A DNA stretch of 23,012 bases, from IMG/VR virus record IMGVR_UViG_3300046804_003221, positions 1 through 23,012 of that record. One strand, given 5' to 3'. Below, in pieces: positions 1-7,396 of this stretch (positions are counted from its first letter, which is position 1; each line of letters opens with the position of its first letter). The notes beneath the pieces are model-generated. The model was not told where the DNA came from. It saw only the letters and a program-made list of their open reading frames with translations, and made no database searches. The translations under genes were made by a program, and so were the position numbers. The stretch comes from a virus.

Positions 1-1350
1 CATTGGCAACAAGAAACTGTTATGAACAGGATCTTTAAACGTTGGCCAGGACAAAGTGCTAGAGTCAGCAACTATGTTACCTACAAAGAAAAGTCAGCTG
101 TACGGGAAGCGGCCAAGCGTTATGGGGCCAAGGGGCGTCTACCGCGTAACATAGATCTCGACAAACTGGTACCGGAATACGCAGACGAAGCCAAACGTCT
201 AGCTACTAAACTCTTAGGTAAGAAACGCTGTATATCAAAACATTGCGGAGGCATCTTGATCTTTGATCGAGCTGTGCCTAAGAGTCTTATCAACGCAGAG
301 AATCAAATTCTACTAGACAAGTATGAGATAGAAGACCTTGAACATTTCAAGATAGACATTTTGGCCAATAGGGGACTTAGTCAGCTATGGGAAATAGAAC
401 AGAAAGATTTGTTAGACTATCCGGAAGAAGACGAAAAGACAGCGGCTCTGTTAAGCAGAGGTGATGTCCTAGGAGTTACACAAGCAGAATCGCCTGCTAT
501 GAAGCGACTGTTCCGTGCTATCCGTCCTAAGAATAGAAATGACTGTGTGCTAGGTACAGCTCTAATTCGCCCTGTGGCCACACAAGGGCGCCGCAAAGCC
601 AGCTTCTTTCAGGACTGGAGTCAAGACAAGTTTGAAGACACTATTGTATTTGAAGATGATGCTATAGAACTAATATCAGAAATATTAGACTGTGATCAAT
701 ACGAAGCAGATATGTGGCGTAGAGCCTTTGCTAAGAAGAACGAAGAGAAAATGTTTGAGTTTATGGAACGTGTTGGCAATCATCCACGCAAGGACGACGT
801 GTTCGCGGCTCTAAAGGAACTTAGTCATTTTGGACTGTGTCGTGCTCATGCTATCAATCTAGGAAGATTGATCTGGGCCTTGGCCTATCAAAAGGCACAC
901 AATCCTGTTGCCTTTTGGAAAGCGGCACTTAAACATTGTCAAGGCTCATACGCTCGCTGGGTCTATTGGCAGGAAGCTAAACTAGCAGGTGCCGTTCCTG
1001 CCCTGACTGAAGGTGGAGAGATACAGGATCTCAAACGCAACGGACGTTGGCAATCACAGCGTTTTATACCAGTATGTCAAGAAGTGCGACGTCCAGGACA
1101 AGTTGAGTTCTGCGGATTAGTAGCTAACTATCGTGTGTTTAAATCTAAGCCCAAAGAGTATATTACTTTCGTTACACTGGGCACAGGTAATGGACGTTAT
1201 TTGGATGTGATTCTACCACACGCTATAAGCCTACACGATCATCCAATCATATGGGGAGTGGGCAAGTTGGGGTACAAAAATAATACAGAATATGTTACAG
1301 TACATAAACACAAACGTATGAAATTAGAAGAATTGGAACATCTAACATGA
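1..1350 (+). CDS. dnaE: DNA polymerase III alpha subunit (DnaE-type), 5' end outside window
   Basis: This is the C-terminal part of a family C replicative polymerase. The frame is open to base 1, so the ATG at 22 is probably internal. Counting from that Met, the family landmarks appear in order: CGGILIF (75-81, E. coli HAGGVVI), KIDIL with the third catalytic aspartate at D112, LGVTQAESPAMKRL (149-162, fingers/palm), a DMWRRAFAKKNEEKM segment, and FGLCRAHAINLG, equivalent to the FNKSHAAAYA helix. After these comes an OB-fold-like stretch (VEFCGLVANY, then YITFVTLGTG). The PHP domain and first two catalytic aspartates would lie upstream. There is no tau-binding C-terminal domain, so the protein is shorter than E. 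coli DnaE and more like compact DnaE2-type enzymes. The end overlaps the next gene by 4 nt (ATGA). A DnaE-type polymerase is unusual next to T4-like features, since T4 uses a family B enzyme. The family is fairly sure; whether it is replicative or accessory is not. Confidence 0.85.
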   Translation, partial: HWQQETVMNRIFKRWPGQSARVSNYVTYKEKSAVREAAKRYGAKGRLPRNIDLDKLVPEYADEAKRLATKLLGKKRCISKHCGGILIFDRAVPKSLINAENQILLDKYEIEDLEHFKIDILANRGLSQLWEIEQKDLLDYPEEDEKTAALLSRGDVLGVTQAESPAMKRLFRAIRPKNRNDCVLGTALIRPVATQGRRKASFFQDWSQDKFEDTIVFEDDAIELISEILDCDQYEADMWRRAFAKKNEEKMFEFMERVGNHPRKDDVFAALKELSHFGLCRAHAINLGRLIWALAYQKAHNPVAFWKAALKHCQGSYARWVYWQEAKLAGAVPALTEGGEIQDLKRNGRWQSQRFIPVCQEVRRPGQVEFCGLVANYRVFKSKPKEYITFVTLGTGNGRYLDVILPHAISLHDHPIIWGVGKLGYKNNTEYVTVHKHKRMKLEELEHLT

Positions 1351-1664
1351 TAGTAAAATCAAGAGTACACCTATACCCTAGTCGAGATGTTAAAGAACGT
1401 GCCTATATAATTGGAGATCGTGCTGCCTTGTTGGCTCTAAGCGAGGCACTTAAAAAGGCAGCAAGAGGATCTCTAGGCACGGAAGTTCTTACAGTATATG
1501 CGGACAATGGTCACGACTATGACATACACATAACCAAGGACGTTCAGGAATCAGAATGGCAGGCACTACCAGCTAATCCTGCTGAACTAGAATCGATTAA
1601 GATGTATGACGAGATTAGGCGAGAACTAAAGGCTGCTAGAGAATTAGTAAATACCAACAGCTAG
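1347..1664 (+). CDS. Conserved hypothetical protein, coupled to dnaE
   Basis: A 105-residue protein of unknown function. The start overlaps the polymerase stop as ATGA, which implies translational coupling, so it probably acts in the same early/replication programme. The N-terminal half alternates short strands (MIVKSRVHLY, RAYIIGDRAALLALSEAL) and contains a D-rich stretch with DNGHDYDIHI; the C-terminus is a charged helix (YDEIRRELKAAREL). No catalytic motif is recognised. Its last 21 bases (1644-1664) overlap the end of the tail-fibre gene read from the other strand, so the two units converge tail to tail with no room for a separate terminator. It could be a small polymerase accessory protein, but only its position suggests that. 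Confidence 0.7.
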   Translation: MIVKSRVHLYPSRDVKERAYIIGDRAALLALSEALKKAARGSLGTEVLTVYADNGHDYDIHITKDVQESEWQALPANPAELESIKMYDEIRRELKAARELVNTNS

Positions 1665-2228
1665 GGCAAATAGAGCCTTAGTGTCAACATAGGCCTTAGT
1701 AGCCGCTTCTAGATCCTGTGTTGGATTACCTTTGAGTAAGAGACTACCTGTTAGCGTGCCACCTGCAGGCCCAATTGGTGTATAACCCAGTGCGTTGCTA
1801 ACATCTGTGCCAGTAAGACTTCCGGCACTAGTAACACGACCTTTAGAGTCAACGGTTACCTTAGTATAACTACCTGCTACCACACCTGTGTTAGATAATG
1901 TAGTTACTAGGCTTCCGTTTACACTGACTCCAGTAACTTCTCCACTTAGAGTTAAACTTTGTGCAGATGTTACACGACCTTTACTATCTACAGTTACAGC
2001 GGCATAAGTTCCAGGAGTTACACCTGTGTTAGCTAAAGTTACATTAATAGTACTGGTACCAGTGCCAGTTGCATCTCCTGCTAGGGTAAGTGACTTAGCA
2101 GCCACTGCAGTTGCAATAGCAGAGTCTGCATAGTTTTTGTTTACAGCCTGATAGCTTTCTGTAGGTGCCGACGCAACATTTAGGCTGTCGAGATTAGGTG
2201 TTTGTCGTAGTTTATAATAGAATGTCAT
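1644..2228 (-). CDS. Short tail-fibre protein with repeated VDSKGRVTSA motif
   Basis: A 194-residue fibrous, low-complexity virion protein rich in Thr, Ser, Gly and Val. Two near-identical units, at about residues 67-90 and 113-136, share NTGV..G.Y..VTVDSKGRVTSA, a repeat found in environmental phage tail fibres. The C-terminal part (147-185) has LGYTPIGPAGGTLTG followed by NPTQDLEAATKAYVD, another typical fibre segment that recurs weakly near the N-terminus (YQAVNKNYADS). No chaperone or lectin domain is visible. The start at 2228 has a good ribosome site (AGGAG) and a TAAATA box 17 nt upstream, so it can be transcribed separately from the two larger fibre genes behind it. It probably forms or extends a fibre made with its neighbours. 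The repeats make it a likely spot for recombination between fibre genes. Confidence 0.8.
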   Translation of the reverse strand: MTFYYKLRQTPNLDSLNVASAPTESYQAVNKNYADSAIATAVAAKSLTLAGDATGTGTSTINVTLANTGVTPGTYAAVTVDSKGRVTSAQSLTLSGEVTGVSVNGSLVTTLSNTGVVAGSYTKVTVDSKGRVTSAGSLTGTDVSNALGYTPIGPAGGTLTGSLLLKGNPTQDLEAATKAYVDTKALFALAVGIY

Positions 2229-2245
2229 GTTGCGCTCCTATATTG

Positions 2246-2251
2246 TATTTA
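2246..2251 (-). promoter_or_regulatory. Late-type promoter core TAAATA for the short tail-fibre gene
   Basis: On the minus strand TAAATA lies 17 nt before the start at 2228, followed by an AGGAG ribosome site. It sits directly beside the stop codon of the upstream fibre gene. T4 late promoters consist of a TATAAATA -10 box only, and the same core recurs before most units in this window. Confidence 0.5.
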
Positions 2252-3541
2252 TTAAGGGTTTAGTGTGATACTAAATGTCCTATCGGCTATCCTATTAACA
2301 TCATTATTAGCTGTTGCACGAACTACAAATACAAACGCTGTTATTTCAGTCACTAAAGGACATAGACCAAATATACTACCCGTCGTAGAATTTAATGCTA
2401 CCCCAGAGGGTAAGTTACCTTTAACTATAGAATAAACAATAGGGTCGCTACCAGAGGCGAGAGTAGTTGATAATGTTACATTTATATTCCTATTTGGCAT
2501 AGTTAGGACAGCAATACTACCTTCAGGAGTTATCCAAACAGGATGGTTATTAGCAAAAAATGCTTGATTATATCGAACGATTTCGTAGGTTAGGCTGTGT
2601 TCTATTTCAATATCAACAAACACAGCATCCGGAAATGGATATGTTGATGTTTCTGTCAGGGCTGTTATCTCTTGAGAATTAATAAATCCAACAGAGCTAC
2701 TTGTACTAATCAACGTGTTGGTTACATTATTATAAAACCGTACGGTAGACCAATAGGGTGTAAAATCAAAACCTAGTATACTAATCTGAGAATTAGTTCT
2801 ACTGTTAAATGAACCTTTAAATGATCTAATAGTAGGAGTTTTAGCATCTAAAACTCTTAATGGTAGTGTAGGAATAGTATAAGGATCGCTATAACGTACA
2901 ACTTTGCTTAGTCTTACGTCGTCAATATACCCGTCAATCCCTCCAATATTATTAATACCGTTGAGGAAATTTCCAATAGTTAATTTACTTGCTGGATAAG
3001 GAAATGTTGTATTAGGATAATACGCATACATATTTCCATCCATCATAAATCTCATATTAGTGCCATCACATACTAGGGCATAATGTCGCCATACATTTTT
3101 TTGGATGGCAAATACTGCTGTGATAATATTAAAAACATCTACACCATTTTGTACTATTCTAGTTCGTATCCGTTGCCCGTCTGTGGCAAATTCTAGACAA
3201 TTATCTTCATCAATACCTAGACTCATTATAGGTGCGTAGGTAGTAAAGTTTCTATAATTAACCCACGCTTCTAATGTGAAAGCACTAAAAGTTCTTTCAG
3301 TTAAAAGTACCTCAACTCTATCCTGTCCAGCGTTAAGACTAAGAGAAGTAGATCCAAATTTACTGTTTGTATCTAAACTAGCCGATCCATAAAATGTCAC
3401 ATATTTCTTTGGTAATACGATATCTAAAGTTGTGGTGTCCCCATAATTACCATCAAAAGGTAATAGGACTAGTGTATTAGACTGAGGCGTAGTCCTTGCA
3501 CCAAAAACAAAGGTTGAACTGGTTGAACCTTGAATCGGCAT
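2252..3541 (-). CDS. Tail adhesin with LamG/concanavalin-like domain and C-terminal Ig-like domain
   Basis: A 429-residue virion adhesin. Residues of about 23-225 look like a laminin-G/concanavalin A-like jelly roll: LLPFDGNYGD at the front, FGSTSLSLNAG, FTLEAWVNYRN, WRHYALVCDGTNMRFMMDGN in the middle, and GYIDDVRLSKVVRY at the end, which is the usual last strand of LamG_3 domains. A TIG-like segment follows (ISILGFDFTPYWSTVRFYN), and about the last 95 residues resemble a putative Ig fold (YSIVKGNLPSGVALNSTTG, then IFG). Such domains bind carbohydrate or protein on cell surfaces, so this is a candidate receptor-binding part of the tail. The start is 3 nt from the stop of the larger fibre gene, so it is probably translated from the same mRNA. 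A distal-fibre position is inferred. Confidence 0.8.
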   Translation of the reverse strand: MPIQGSTSSTFVFGARTTPQSNTLVLLPFDGNYGDTTTLDIVLPKKYVTFYGSASLDTNSKFGSTSLSLNAGQDRVEVLLTERTFSAFTLEAWVNYRNFTTYAPIMSLGIDEDNCLEFATDGQRIRTRIVQNGVDVFNIITAVFAIQKNVWRHYALVCDGTNMRFMMDGNMYAYYPNTTFPYPASKLTIGNFLNGINNIGGIDGYIDDVRLSKVVRYSDPYTIPTLPLRVLDAKTPTIRSFKGSFNSRTNSQISILGFDFTPYWSTVRFYNNVTNTLISTSSSVGFINSQEITALTETSTYPFPDAVFVDIEIEHSLTYEIVRYNQAFFANNHPVWITPEGSIAVLTMPNRNINVTLSTTLASGSDPIVYSIVKGNLPSGVALNSTTGSIFGLCPLVTEITAFVFVVRATANNDVNRIADRTFSITLNP

Positions 3542-3544
3542 GAA

Positions 3545-5758
3545 TTATCCAAACGAAACTAATTGGCCGAGCACGTTCCAAGCTGCCCCGACCCTGAACA
3601 TACTAAAGGTAATTACATCTACGCCATTAGTAGTGCCAATTGGCGCTGTACCTGTTTGCCACTTCAATGTTTGCGTAACAGAATTTATCTTAACTCCTGT
3701 AGGAACATATGGTGTAGTGCCTTGTTCTATGATTAAAATAGCAGATATTGTTCTATTATTAGTCAACGGAACATTGATGAAGTCGGGGGTAAAATTACCT
3801 GCCGGACTGGTATGATAAAATATTGTATATTGGCTCCAATCGTGTGTAACAGAAAATATAGCACCTGTAATGGAAAATAACTTTTCACTTACAGGACCAA
3901 TAGTGAAAATATTAGAGCTCAGGTCTATCGGACCATTTACGGTAACGCCACCTCCAATATTAAGTAATCCGCCAACATAAAGCGCACCACCAACACCAAC
4001 ACCACCGCTTACTACAAGAGCACCGTTGTTTATAGCTGTGCTAGCCGTACCGTTGTTTACATTAACTATACCCGAACTAGTTAATCCTGTTAGGGTTCCT
4101 ACGCTAGTAAGACTACTATTAACTACACTTGCACCTAATGTAGTCGAACTTAATACACTTTGATTATTGATGTAAAATTGTTTACCGGTAGGAATATTTA
4201 AATGTTCTGATAAATTCCATGCGCTGTTACTAGCTGTCCATGTTATTGTTTTATCTGACAATCCTCTAAGAGTTATACCACCACCATCCGCTGTAACATC
4301 TGTTGGTGTAAGTGTTGTTCCTAGTTCGATATTCTTGTCAGTAACAGTTATAGTAGATGAATTTACTGTAGTAGTTGTACCGTTAACAGTTAAATTACCA
4401 GTAAAGTAGGCGTTACCTGTAACACGTATATCAGTACCAATGTATACCGATCCACCGACTCCGACGCCGCCTGTTACTTTAAGAGCACCTGTGGTTGTAC
4501 TTGTAGCTGCTGTACCATCCGCTATAGTAATTGGATATGTAGTTGTACTTCCTCGGCTAGCAACACTCTGTAGGTCGGCTACCTGTACAGCAGATATCGT
4601 TAATTCTTTTGGACTTGATCTTGATAGAGCAATACCCGTGCCAGGTGTAAATTTAATTGAGTCAGTAACAGCATCGCTACCTACCAAATTAAAATCAACA
4701 GCAGAACCATTTGGTGTTAGTGTTGCTGTGTAGGTTGTATTAGTATCTACAACTACTGTACTAAATGTTAACTTCTTCAAACTATTACTTGCTGTAATAG
4801 TAATACCACTACCTGCTTCAATAGTCAAAGTATCATTAAATGATGTTGACTGTATAAGATTTCCGCCAAGTACTTGTACATTTGAAATAGCCAGCGTACT
4901 TACATTTGCCGCAGACCAAGCATTACCTGCTGTACTCCAAAGGAGAGCCTGATTGTTGGACGGCGCCGATTCGGTGACGTCAAGAAGATCGTGTATATTT
5001 TTTGGAATTAGATATGTATCTACGCCGTCATTAATACTTAATCTATTGGATAAGCTATTATAAGCTACCGTTAGGTTTCCTACTTTAAGATTATCAACAA
5101 AGATATTACTCCAATTTTTCGTAGCACTACCAAGGTTAAATGTATCATTAGTATTAGGTAATATATCACCGTCTACTATTACGCTACCTGACGGATTTAA
5201 TGTAATATTAACACCGTATATAGTGTGATTATTAACATTAAGATTACCTCCAAGTCCGGGATCAGCGTCATCGATTAATCGTAACATCGGTGTTGAACCA
5301 GGACCGGCCTGGCCGGACCCTTCTTGACTATAGGTACCGTCTGCTAGCATACTAGCCAGAGTTACGGGAGTTACAGTATCTGATTTAATTGGTGTACGAC
5401 TATATCGAATAACGTGTCTGTTGTGGTTTCCCTGAAATAACAACTGCATGTGCCCACGCACAAGACGTCCTGTAAATGTTCCAATGTAACCCTGAGTCAA
5501 ATTGTTTACTGTGCTAATATTCGTAAGATTGATATTAACAGAATCGTGCATCATTAGCCATTCGCTAACTTCAACATTATTCTGTTCATCCACAACCGTG
5601 ATATAGTATTTGGCGCCTCGGTAATAGTAAGCGGGCATTTCGTCTAAAGTAACCTGCCCTGTGCCTACCGTAATTGGTTCGGATGAAAAGCTAAACGAAC
5701 CACCTTTAATTTCTGGGTCGTGCGCGGCATTTACTTCAATTTTTGTATTCTGATCCAT
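3545..5758 (-). CDS. Large tail-fibre protein
   Basis: A 737-residue fibre protein. The N-terminal part (about 1-130) is non-repetitive and probably attaches to the virion. Then come segments common in marine and freshwater T4-like fibres: DPGLGGNLNVNNHTIYG (167-183), LGSATKNWSNIFVDNL (209-224), and two copies of a trimeric-fibre unit at about 416-460 and 570-609 sharing GAL.V.GGVGVGG..Y.G. Between them is LTVNGTTTTVNSSTITVTD with KNIELG (456-480), seen in many cyanophage fibres. The C-terminal 130 residues are non-repetitive (FTPDFINVPLTNNRTISAIL) and may be the receptor-binding end. A TAAATA box and an AGGA ribosome site precede the start. It heads a three-gene minus-strand fibre operon running down to 1644. 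Confidence 0.85.
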   Translation of the reverse strand: MDQNTKIEVNAAHDPEIKGGSFSFSSEPITVGTGQVTLDEMPAYYYRGAKYYITVVDEQNNVEVSEWLMMHDSVNINLTNISTVNNLTQGYIGTFTGRLVRGHMQLLFQGNHNRHVIRYSRTPIKSDTVTPVTLASMLADGTYSQEGSGQAGPGSTPMLRLIDDADPGLGGNLNVNNHTIYGVNITLNPSGSVIVDGDILPNTNDTFNLGSATKNWSNIFVDNLKVGNLTVAYNSLSNRLSINDGVDTYLIPKNIHDLLDVTESAPSNNQALLWSTAGNAWSAANVSTLAISNVQVLGGNLIQSTSFNDTLTIEAGSGITITASNSLKKLTFSTVVVDTNTTYTATLTPNGSAVDFNLVGSDAVTDSIKFTPGTGIALSRSSPKELTISAVQVADLQSVASRGSTTTYPITIADGTAATSTTTGALKVTGGVGVGGSVYIGTDIRVTGNAYFTGNLTVNGTTTTVNSSTITVTDKNIELGTTLTPTDVTADGGGITLRGLSDKTITWTASNSAWNLSEHLNIPTGKQFYINNQSVLSSTTLGASVVNSSLTSVGTLTGLTSSGIVNVNNGTASTAINNGALVVSGGVGVGGALYVGGLLNIGGGVTVNGPIDLSSNIFTIGPVSEKLFSITGAIFSVTHDWSQYTIFYHTSPAGNFTPDFINVPLTNNRTISAILIIEQGTTPYVPTGVKINSVTQTLKWQTGTAPIGTTNGVDVITFSMFRVGAAWNVLGQLVSFG

Positions 5759-5777
5759 GTTAGCGTCCTAGATAGTA

Positions 5778-5783
5778 TATTTA
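5778..5783 (-). promoter_or_regulatory. Late-type promoter core TAAATA for the tail-fibre operon
   Basis: Minus-strand TAAATA (context GGTAAATATA) lies 19 nt before the start at 5758. The leader that follows, with TAT, AGGA and GC..AACATG at the same spacing, resembles the leader of the small fibre gene at 2228, as if one control unit had been copied. Confidence 0.55.
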
Positions 5784-5800
5784 CCTTAGCCTAGAATCAT

Positions 5801-5828
5801 AAGAAAGGGCTCCGAAGAGCCCTTTCTT
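5801..5828 (-). terminator. Strong intrinsic terminator with cUUCGg loop
   Basis: A perfect 12-bp stem, AAGAAAGGGCTC with GAGCCCTTTCTT. Read on the minus strand the loop is TTCG closed by a C-G pair, the extra-stable cUUCGg tetraloop, and the 3' arm ends in TTTCTT. It ends transcription of the small minus-strand genes above it, 18 nt before the fibre-operon promoter, so it insulates the two units. The plus-strand reading gives the same stem with a CGAA loop. Confidence 0.8.
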
Positions 5829-5885
5829 GATCGTAACTTATAATGTATTACACGCTATGCGATATAAACTCTATAAAATATAATA

Positions 5886-6179
5886 TTACTTAGTTGTAGA
5901 TTTAGCACCTGCGTTAACAAATGCATACATCTTTTCGGCTGCTTCTAACACTTTGTCTAAACCAGGAAATTCTGGCATACCAACGGTAGTAACGATTTGA
6001 CCAGTTTTGTCATCACGTTTCGCTGTCATTTCCCAGCCCTGATACTTATAAGTGTATTCTTGGGCAACAATATCTTTAGCCATTGCTAGAATATCTGTGC
6101 GAATTTCATAGCCGTTTTTGCTGAATTTAACTTCTGGAACTTTTACCATATCTTTGATTCCATTTAGCATATCTGACAT
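5886..6179 (-). CDS. Conserved phage hypothetical protein, co-transcribed with the phasin-like gene
   Basis: A 97-residue soluble protein of unknown function. It has an amphipathic N-terminus (MSDMLNGIKDMVKVPEV), a central YEIRTDILAMAKDIV helix, a YKYQGWEMTAKRDDKTGQIV strand region and a C-terminal helix after MPEFPGLDKVLEAA. The helix-strand-helix pattern with the FPG turn looks like a family shared by T4-like phages, but I cannot name it. The start has a strong ribosome site (AAGGAG, 7 nt before ATG). Its 17-nt leader is identical to that of the phasin-like gene just upstream (6434-6450 versus 6186-6202), so the two genes share their translation signal and probably their expression level. 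The transcript ends at the cUUCGg terminator about 60 nt downstream. No clear sequence similarity to the neighbour was seen. Confidence 0.75.
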   Translation of the reverse strand: MSDMLNGIKDMVKVPEVKFSKNGYEIRTDILAMAKDIVAQEYTYKYQGWEMTAKRDDKTGQIVTTVGMPEFPGLDKVLEAAEKMYAFVNAGAKSTTK

Positions 6180-6185
6180 AATTTT

Positions 6186-6202
6186 TCTCCTTGTGTGTAT
6201 GT
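6186..6202 (-). repeat. 17-nt direct repeat: duplicated ribosome-site leader, copy 1
   Basis: ACATACACACAAGGAGA on the minus strand, identical to 6434-6450. It holds the Shine-Dalgarno for the start at 6179. Confidence 0.8.
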
Positions 6203-6213
6203 CTGTTTTTCAA

Positions 6214-6429
6214 TTAAGCTGTCTTTTTAGGGTAGGCAATGTCAGAAAGACTCTTCCAATAAATTTGCGCTACTGATAAAGAAGATGCAATTGATCCCTT
6301 GGCAAAACTAGTTTGAGCATCAATTAACTTAACTAGTTCTTTCTTGAAAGATTCGTTTTTGACGTAAGTCTCGACGAAAATCTTTTTTGCGTTTTGAACG
6401 TTGTCGATAAAAAAATCGGTTGTAAACAT
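6214..6429 (-). CDS. Phasin-like small protein
   Basis: A 71-residue helical protein starting MFTTDFFIDNVQNAKKIF. The segments VKNESFKKELVKLIDAQ and TSFAKGSIASSLSVA resemble the phasin pattern in which a long amphipathic helix carries LIDAQTAFAK-like residues. Phasins coat polyhydroxyalkanoate granules in bacteria. In a phage such a protein might bind granules, act as a chaperone or serve another amphipathic role; this is not shown here. I chose the ATG at 6429 because it has AAGGAG 7 nt upstream. A longer reading from a GTG at 6477 would put the ribosome site inside the gene. A TAAATA box at 6478-6483 and a small hairpin (6458-6473) lie in the 5' region. It is the first gene of a two-gene unit. 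The phasin call is moderate and rests on motif resemblance only. Confidence 0.65.
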   Translation of the reverse strand: MFTTDFFIDNVQNAKKIFVETYVKNESFKKELVKLIDAQTSFAKGSIASSLSVAQIYWKSLSDIAYPKKTA

Positions 6430-6433
6430 AATA

Positions 6434-6450
6434 TCTCCTTGTGTGTATGT
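6434..6450 (-). repeat. 17-nt direct repeat: duplicated ribosome-site leader, copy 2
   Basis: Identical to 6186-6202 and holds the Shine-Dalgarno for the start at 6429. Matching continues a few bases further with one mismatch. Confidence 0.8.
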
Positions 6451-6457
6451 TTGTGTA

Positions 6458-6473
6458 GCAGATTTTATTCTGC
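6458..6473 (-). other. 5'-leader hairpin of the phasin-like transcript
   Basis: GCAGA / TCTGC perfect 5-bp stem with a 6-base loop, just downstream of the TAAATA box, so near the 5' end of the predicted mRNA. It has no T-run. It may stabilise the transcript; function not shown. Confidence 0.35.
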
Positions 6474-6477
6474 ACAA

Positions 6478-6483
6478 TATTTA
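6478..6483 (-). promoter_or_regulatory. Late-type promoter core TAAATA for the phasin-like unit
   Basis: Minus-strand ACTAAATATT lies 48 nt before the start at 6429, in the gap behind the hydrolase gene. It gives a leader that contains the 6458-6473 hairpin and the AAGGAG site. Confidence 0.45.
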
Positions 6484-6525
6484 GTATATTGTAAAAAAAT
6501 ATCTATGTAAAGTGATTTGAAGGAT

Positions 6526-7098
6526 CTATTTTAACTTTTTCAACCTTTCTTTAATAATCTTAATTACTGGTTCTGCTAGTACTACTTCGTAATGATTAAA
6601 GTCTACTTCAACTAATTCCATATCCTTAAACGCTTTTTGGCTTTCTATAGTAACAACGCCGTCATTCGGTGCCATCATAAACGGACTTTGCCCTTTTATA
6701 GTTACTATATTCGTCCAAGGATGTTGTATCTTAATTTCCCCAGCTTTACTCATGGCCCAACTCCTCGGGCCTATATCGCGCATAAGTCTGCTGAACGGTA
6801 GAAAATACTTAGCCACGTCTGCAACTTCGGCACCCCCATAGGGTGTGCTTAAGGTAACTGCACCTAAAACCTGCTTAGGTAATGCATTAGCGATATGTAG
6901 GCTGTAGATGCCACCCAAGCTATGTGCTATGAACACAACGTTATCTACAGTTGAAAGTGATAATATCATGTCGTTTAGATTGTTTTCAAATCCGTTGCGA
7001 CTATCGTAGTTTATATCAATACCTACGCCTAGCTTGCTTCTAATATAGTTAAAACTTTCACTGGTGGCACTGGCACCATGAATATATACTAAATTCAT
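6526..7098 (-). CDS. Alpha/beta hydrolase (lipase/esterase-like)
   Basis: A 190-residue compact alpha/beta hydrolase. It begins directly with the first core strand, NLVYIHGAS, which holds the oxyanion-type HG (H7, G8). The nucleophile elbow is AHSLGG with Ser60. Candidate acid and base are D146 in PNDGVVT and H169 in FNHYEVV, at the expected order and spacing for the fold, so the triad looks complete. There is no signal peptide, so it should act in the cytoplasm or be carried in the virion. The substrate is unknown; a lipid or ester is likely. A TATAAATA box ends only 4 nt before the ATG and there is no Shine-Dalgarno, so the message may be leaderless unless the gene is read from the 41-residue gene upstream. 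The catalytic family is fairly sure; the role is open (membrane lipid attack, host metabolism or receptor processing). Confidence 0.85.
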   Translation of the reverse strand: MNLVYIHGASATSESFNYIRSKLGVGIDINYDSRNGFENNLNDMILSLSTVDNVVFIAHSLGGIYSLHIANALPKQVLGAVTLSTPYGGAEVADVAKYFLPFSRLMRDIGPRSWAMSKAGEIKIQHPWTNIVTIKGQSPFMMAPNDGVVTIESQKAFKDMELVEVDFNHYEVVLAEPVIKIIKERLKKLK

Positions 7099-7102
7099 GA
7101 GA

Positions 7103-7110
7103 TATTTATA
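7103..7110 (-). promoter_or_regulatory. Late promoter TATAAATA immediately before the hydrolase start
   Basis: A full T4 late box on the minus strand, followed by TCTC and then the ATG at 7098. In T4 the box spans about -13 to -6, so the predicted transcript starts within a base or so of the ATG. Confidence 0.55.
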
Positions 7111-7128
7111 GGCTAAGTTGTTAGTTAA

Positions 7129-7254
7129 TTAACGTTTATTTGCAGTCATTAACTGACGAGCTTCTTCGTACTTCCCCATTCTTGATAGAGTAGCAGCCGC
7201 TCTTGCCCTGCCAAATGATTCGGCCAAGGCTACTAGGTAATTCCAAATTTTCAT
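7129..7254 (-). CDS. 41-residue conserved small protein
   Basis: A very short, basic, helical protein (MKIWNYLVALAESFGRARAA, then a TLSRMGKYEEARQLM helix). The start at 7254 was chosen because AGAGGA lies about 7 nt upstream. Earlier in-frame starts (up to 7347, or 7290) lack a ribosome site, and the longest would begin upstream of the promoter. A TATAAATA box at 7305-7312 precedes it, giving a leader of about 45 nt. The pattern, an amphipathic helix with clustered Arg and Ala followed by a second helix, resembles very small conserved proteins of environmental T4-like phages, whose function is unknown to me. It lies just upstream of the hydrolase on the same strand and may be co-transcribed with it. 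Confidence 0.65.
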   Translation of the reverse strand: MKIWNYLVALAESFGRARAAATLSRMGKYEEARQLMTANKR

Positions 7255-7304
7255 GTTATAATCCTCTGTAAATGTGTGGGTAGAACTCATGGTTTCTACG
7301 TATG

Positions 7305-7312
7305 TATTTATA
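7305..7312 (-). promoter_or_regulatory. Late promoter TATAAATA, leftward arm of a divergent pair
   Basis: A full T4-type late box reading leftward to the 41-residue gene. The interval 7255-7396 holds this promoter and the rightward TAAATA at 7370-7375, so it is a divergent control region. Nothing else is recognised in it. Confidence 0.55.
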
Positions 7313-7369
7313 ATTACAATATGGCATAGCAACAAATTTAAAAACATTATTTTAAGGACGCAAAAAGGT

Positions 7370-7375
7370 TAAATA
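7370..7375 (+). promoter_or_regulatory. Late-type promoter core TAAATA, rightward arm of a divergent pair
   Basis: GGTTAAATATAA lies 21 nt before the start at 7397, followed by a purine-rich ribosome site (GGAAAAGGG). Confidence 0.5.
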
Positions 7376-7396
7376 TAAAAAAGGAAAAGGGTTACA

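Noticed and set aside
1780-2030. Repeats as a possible CRISPR array
   Set aside because: They are in-frame protein repeats of a tail fibre with irregular spacing and no spacers.
3540-3815. Plus-strand open frame opposite the large fibre gene
   Set aside because: Lies wholly antisense to a fibre gene with clear repeats; the protein is Val/Leu-rich nonsense and has no ribosome site.
4440-4733. Plus-strand Pro/Val-rich open frame
   Set aside because: Antisense shadow of the fibre repeat region.
6430-6477. GTG start extending the phasin-like protein
   Set aside because: AAGGAG sits directly before the ATG at 6429.
7255-7347. Longer N-terminus of the 41-residue protein
   Set aside because: Starts upstream of the late promoter, with no ribosome site; AGAGGA supports 7254.
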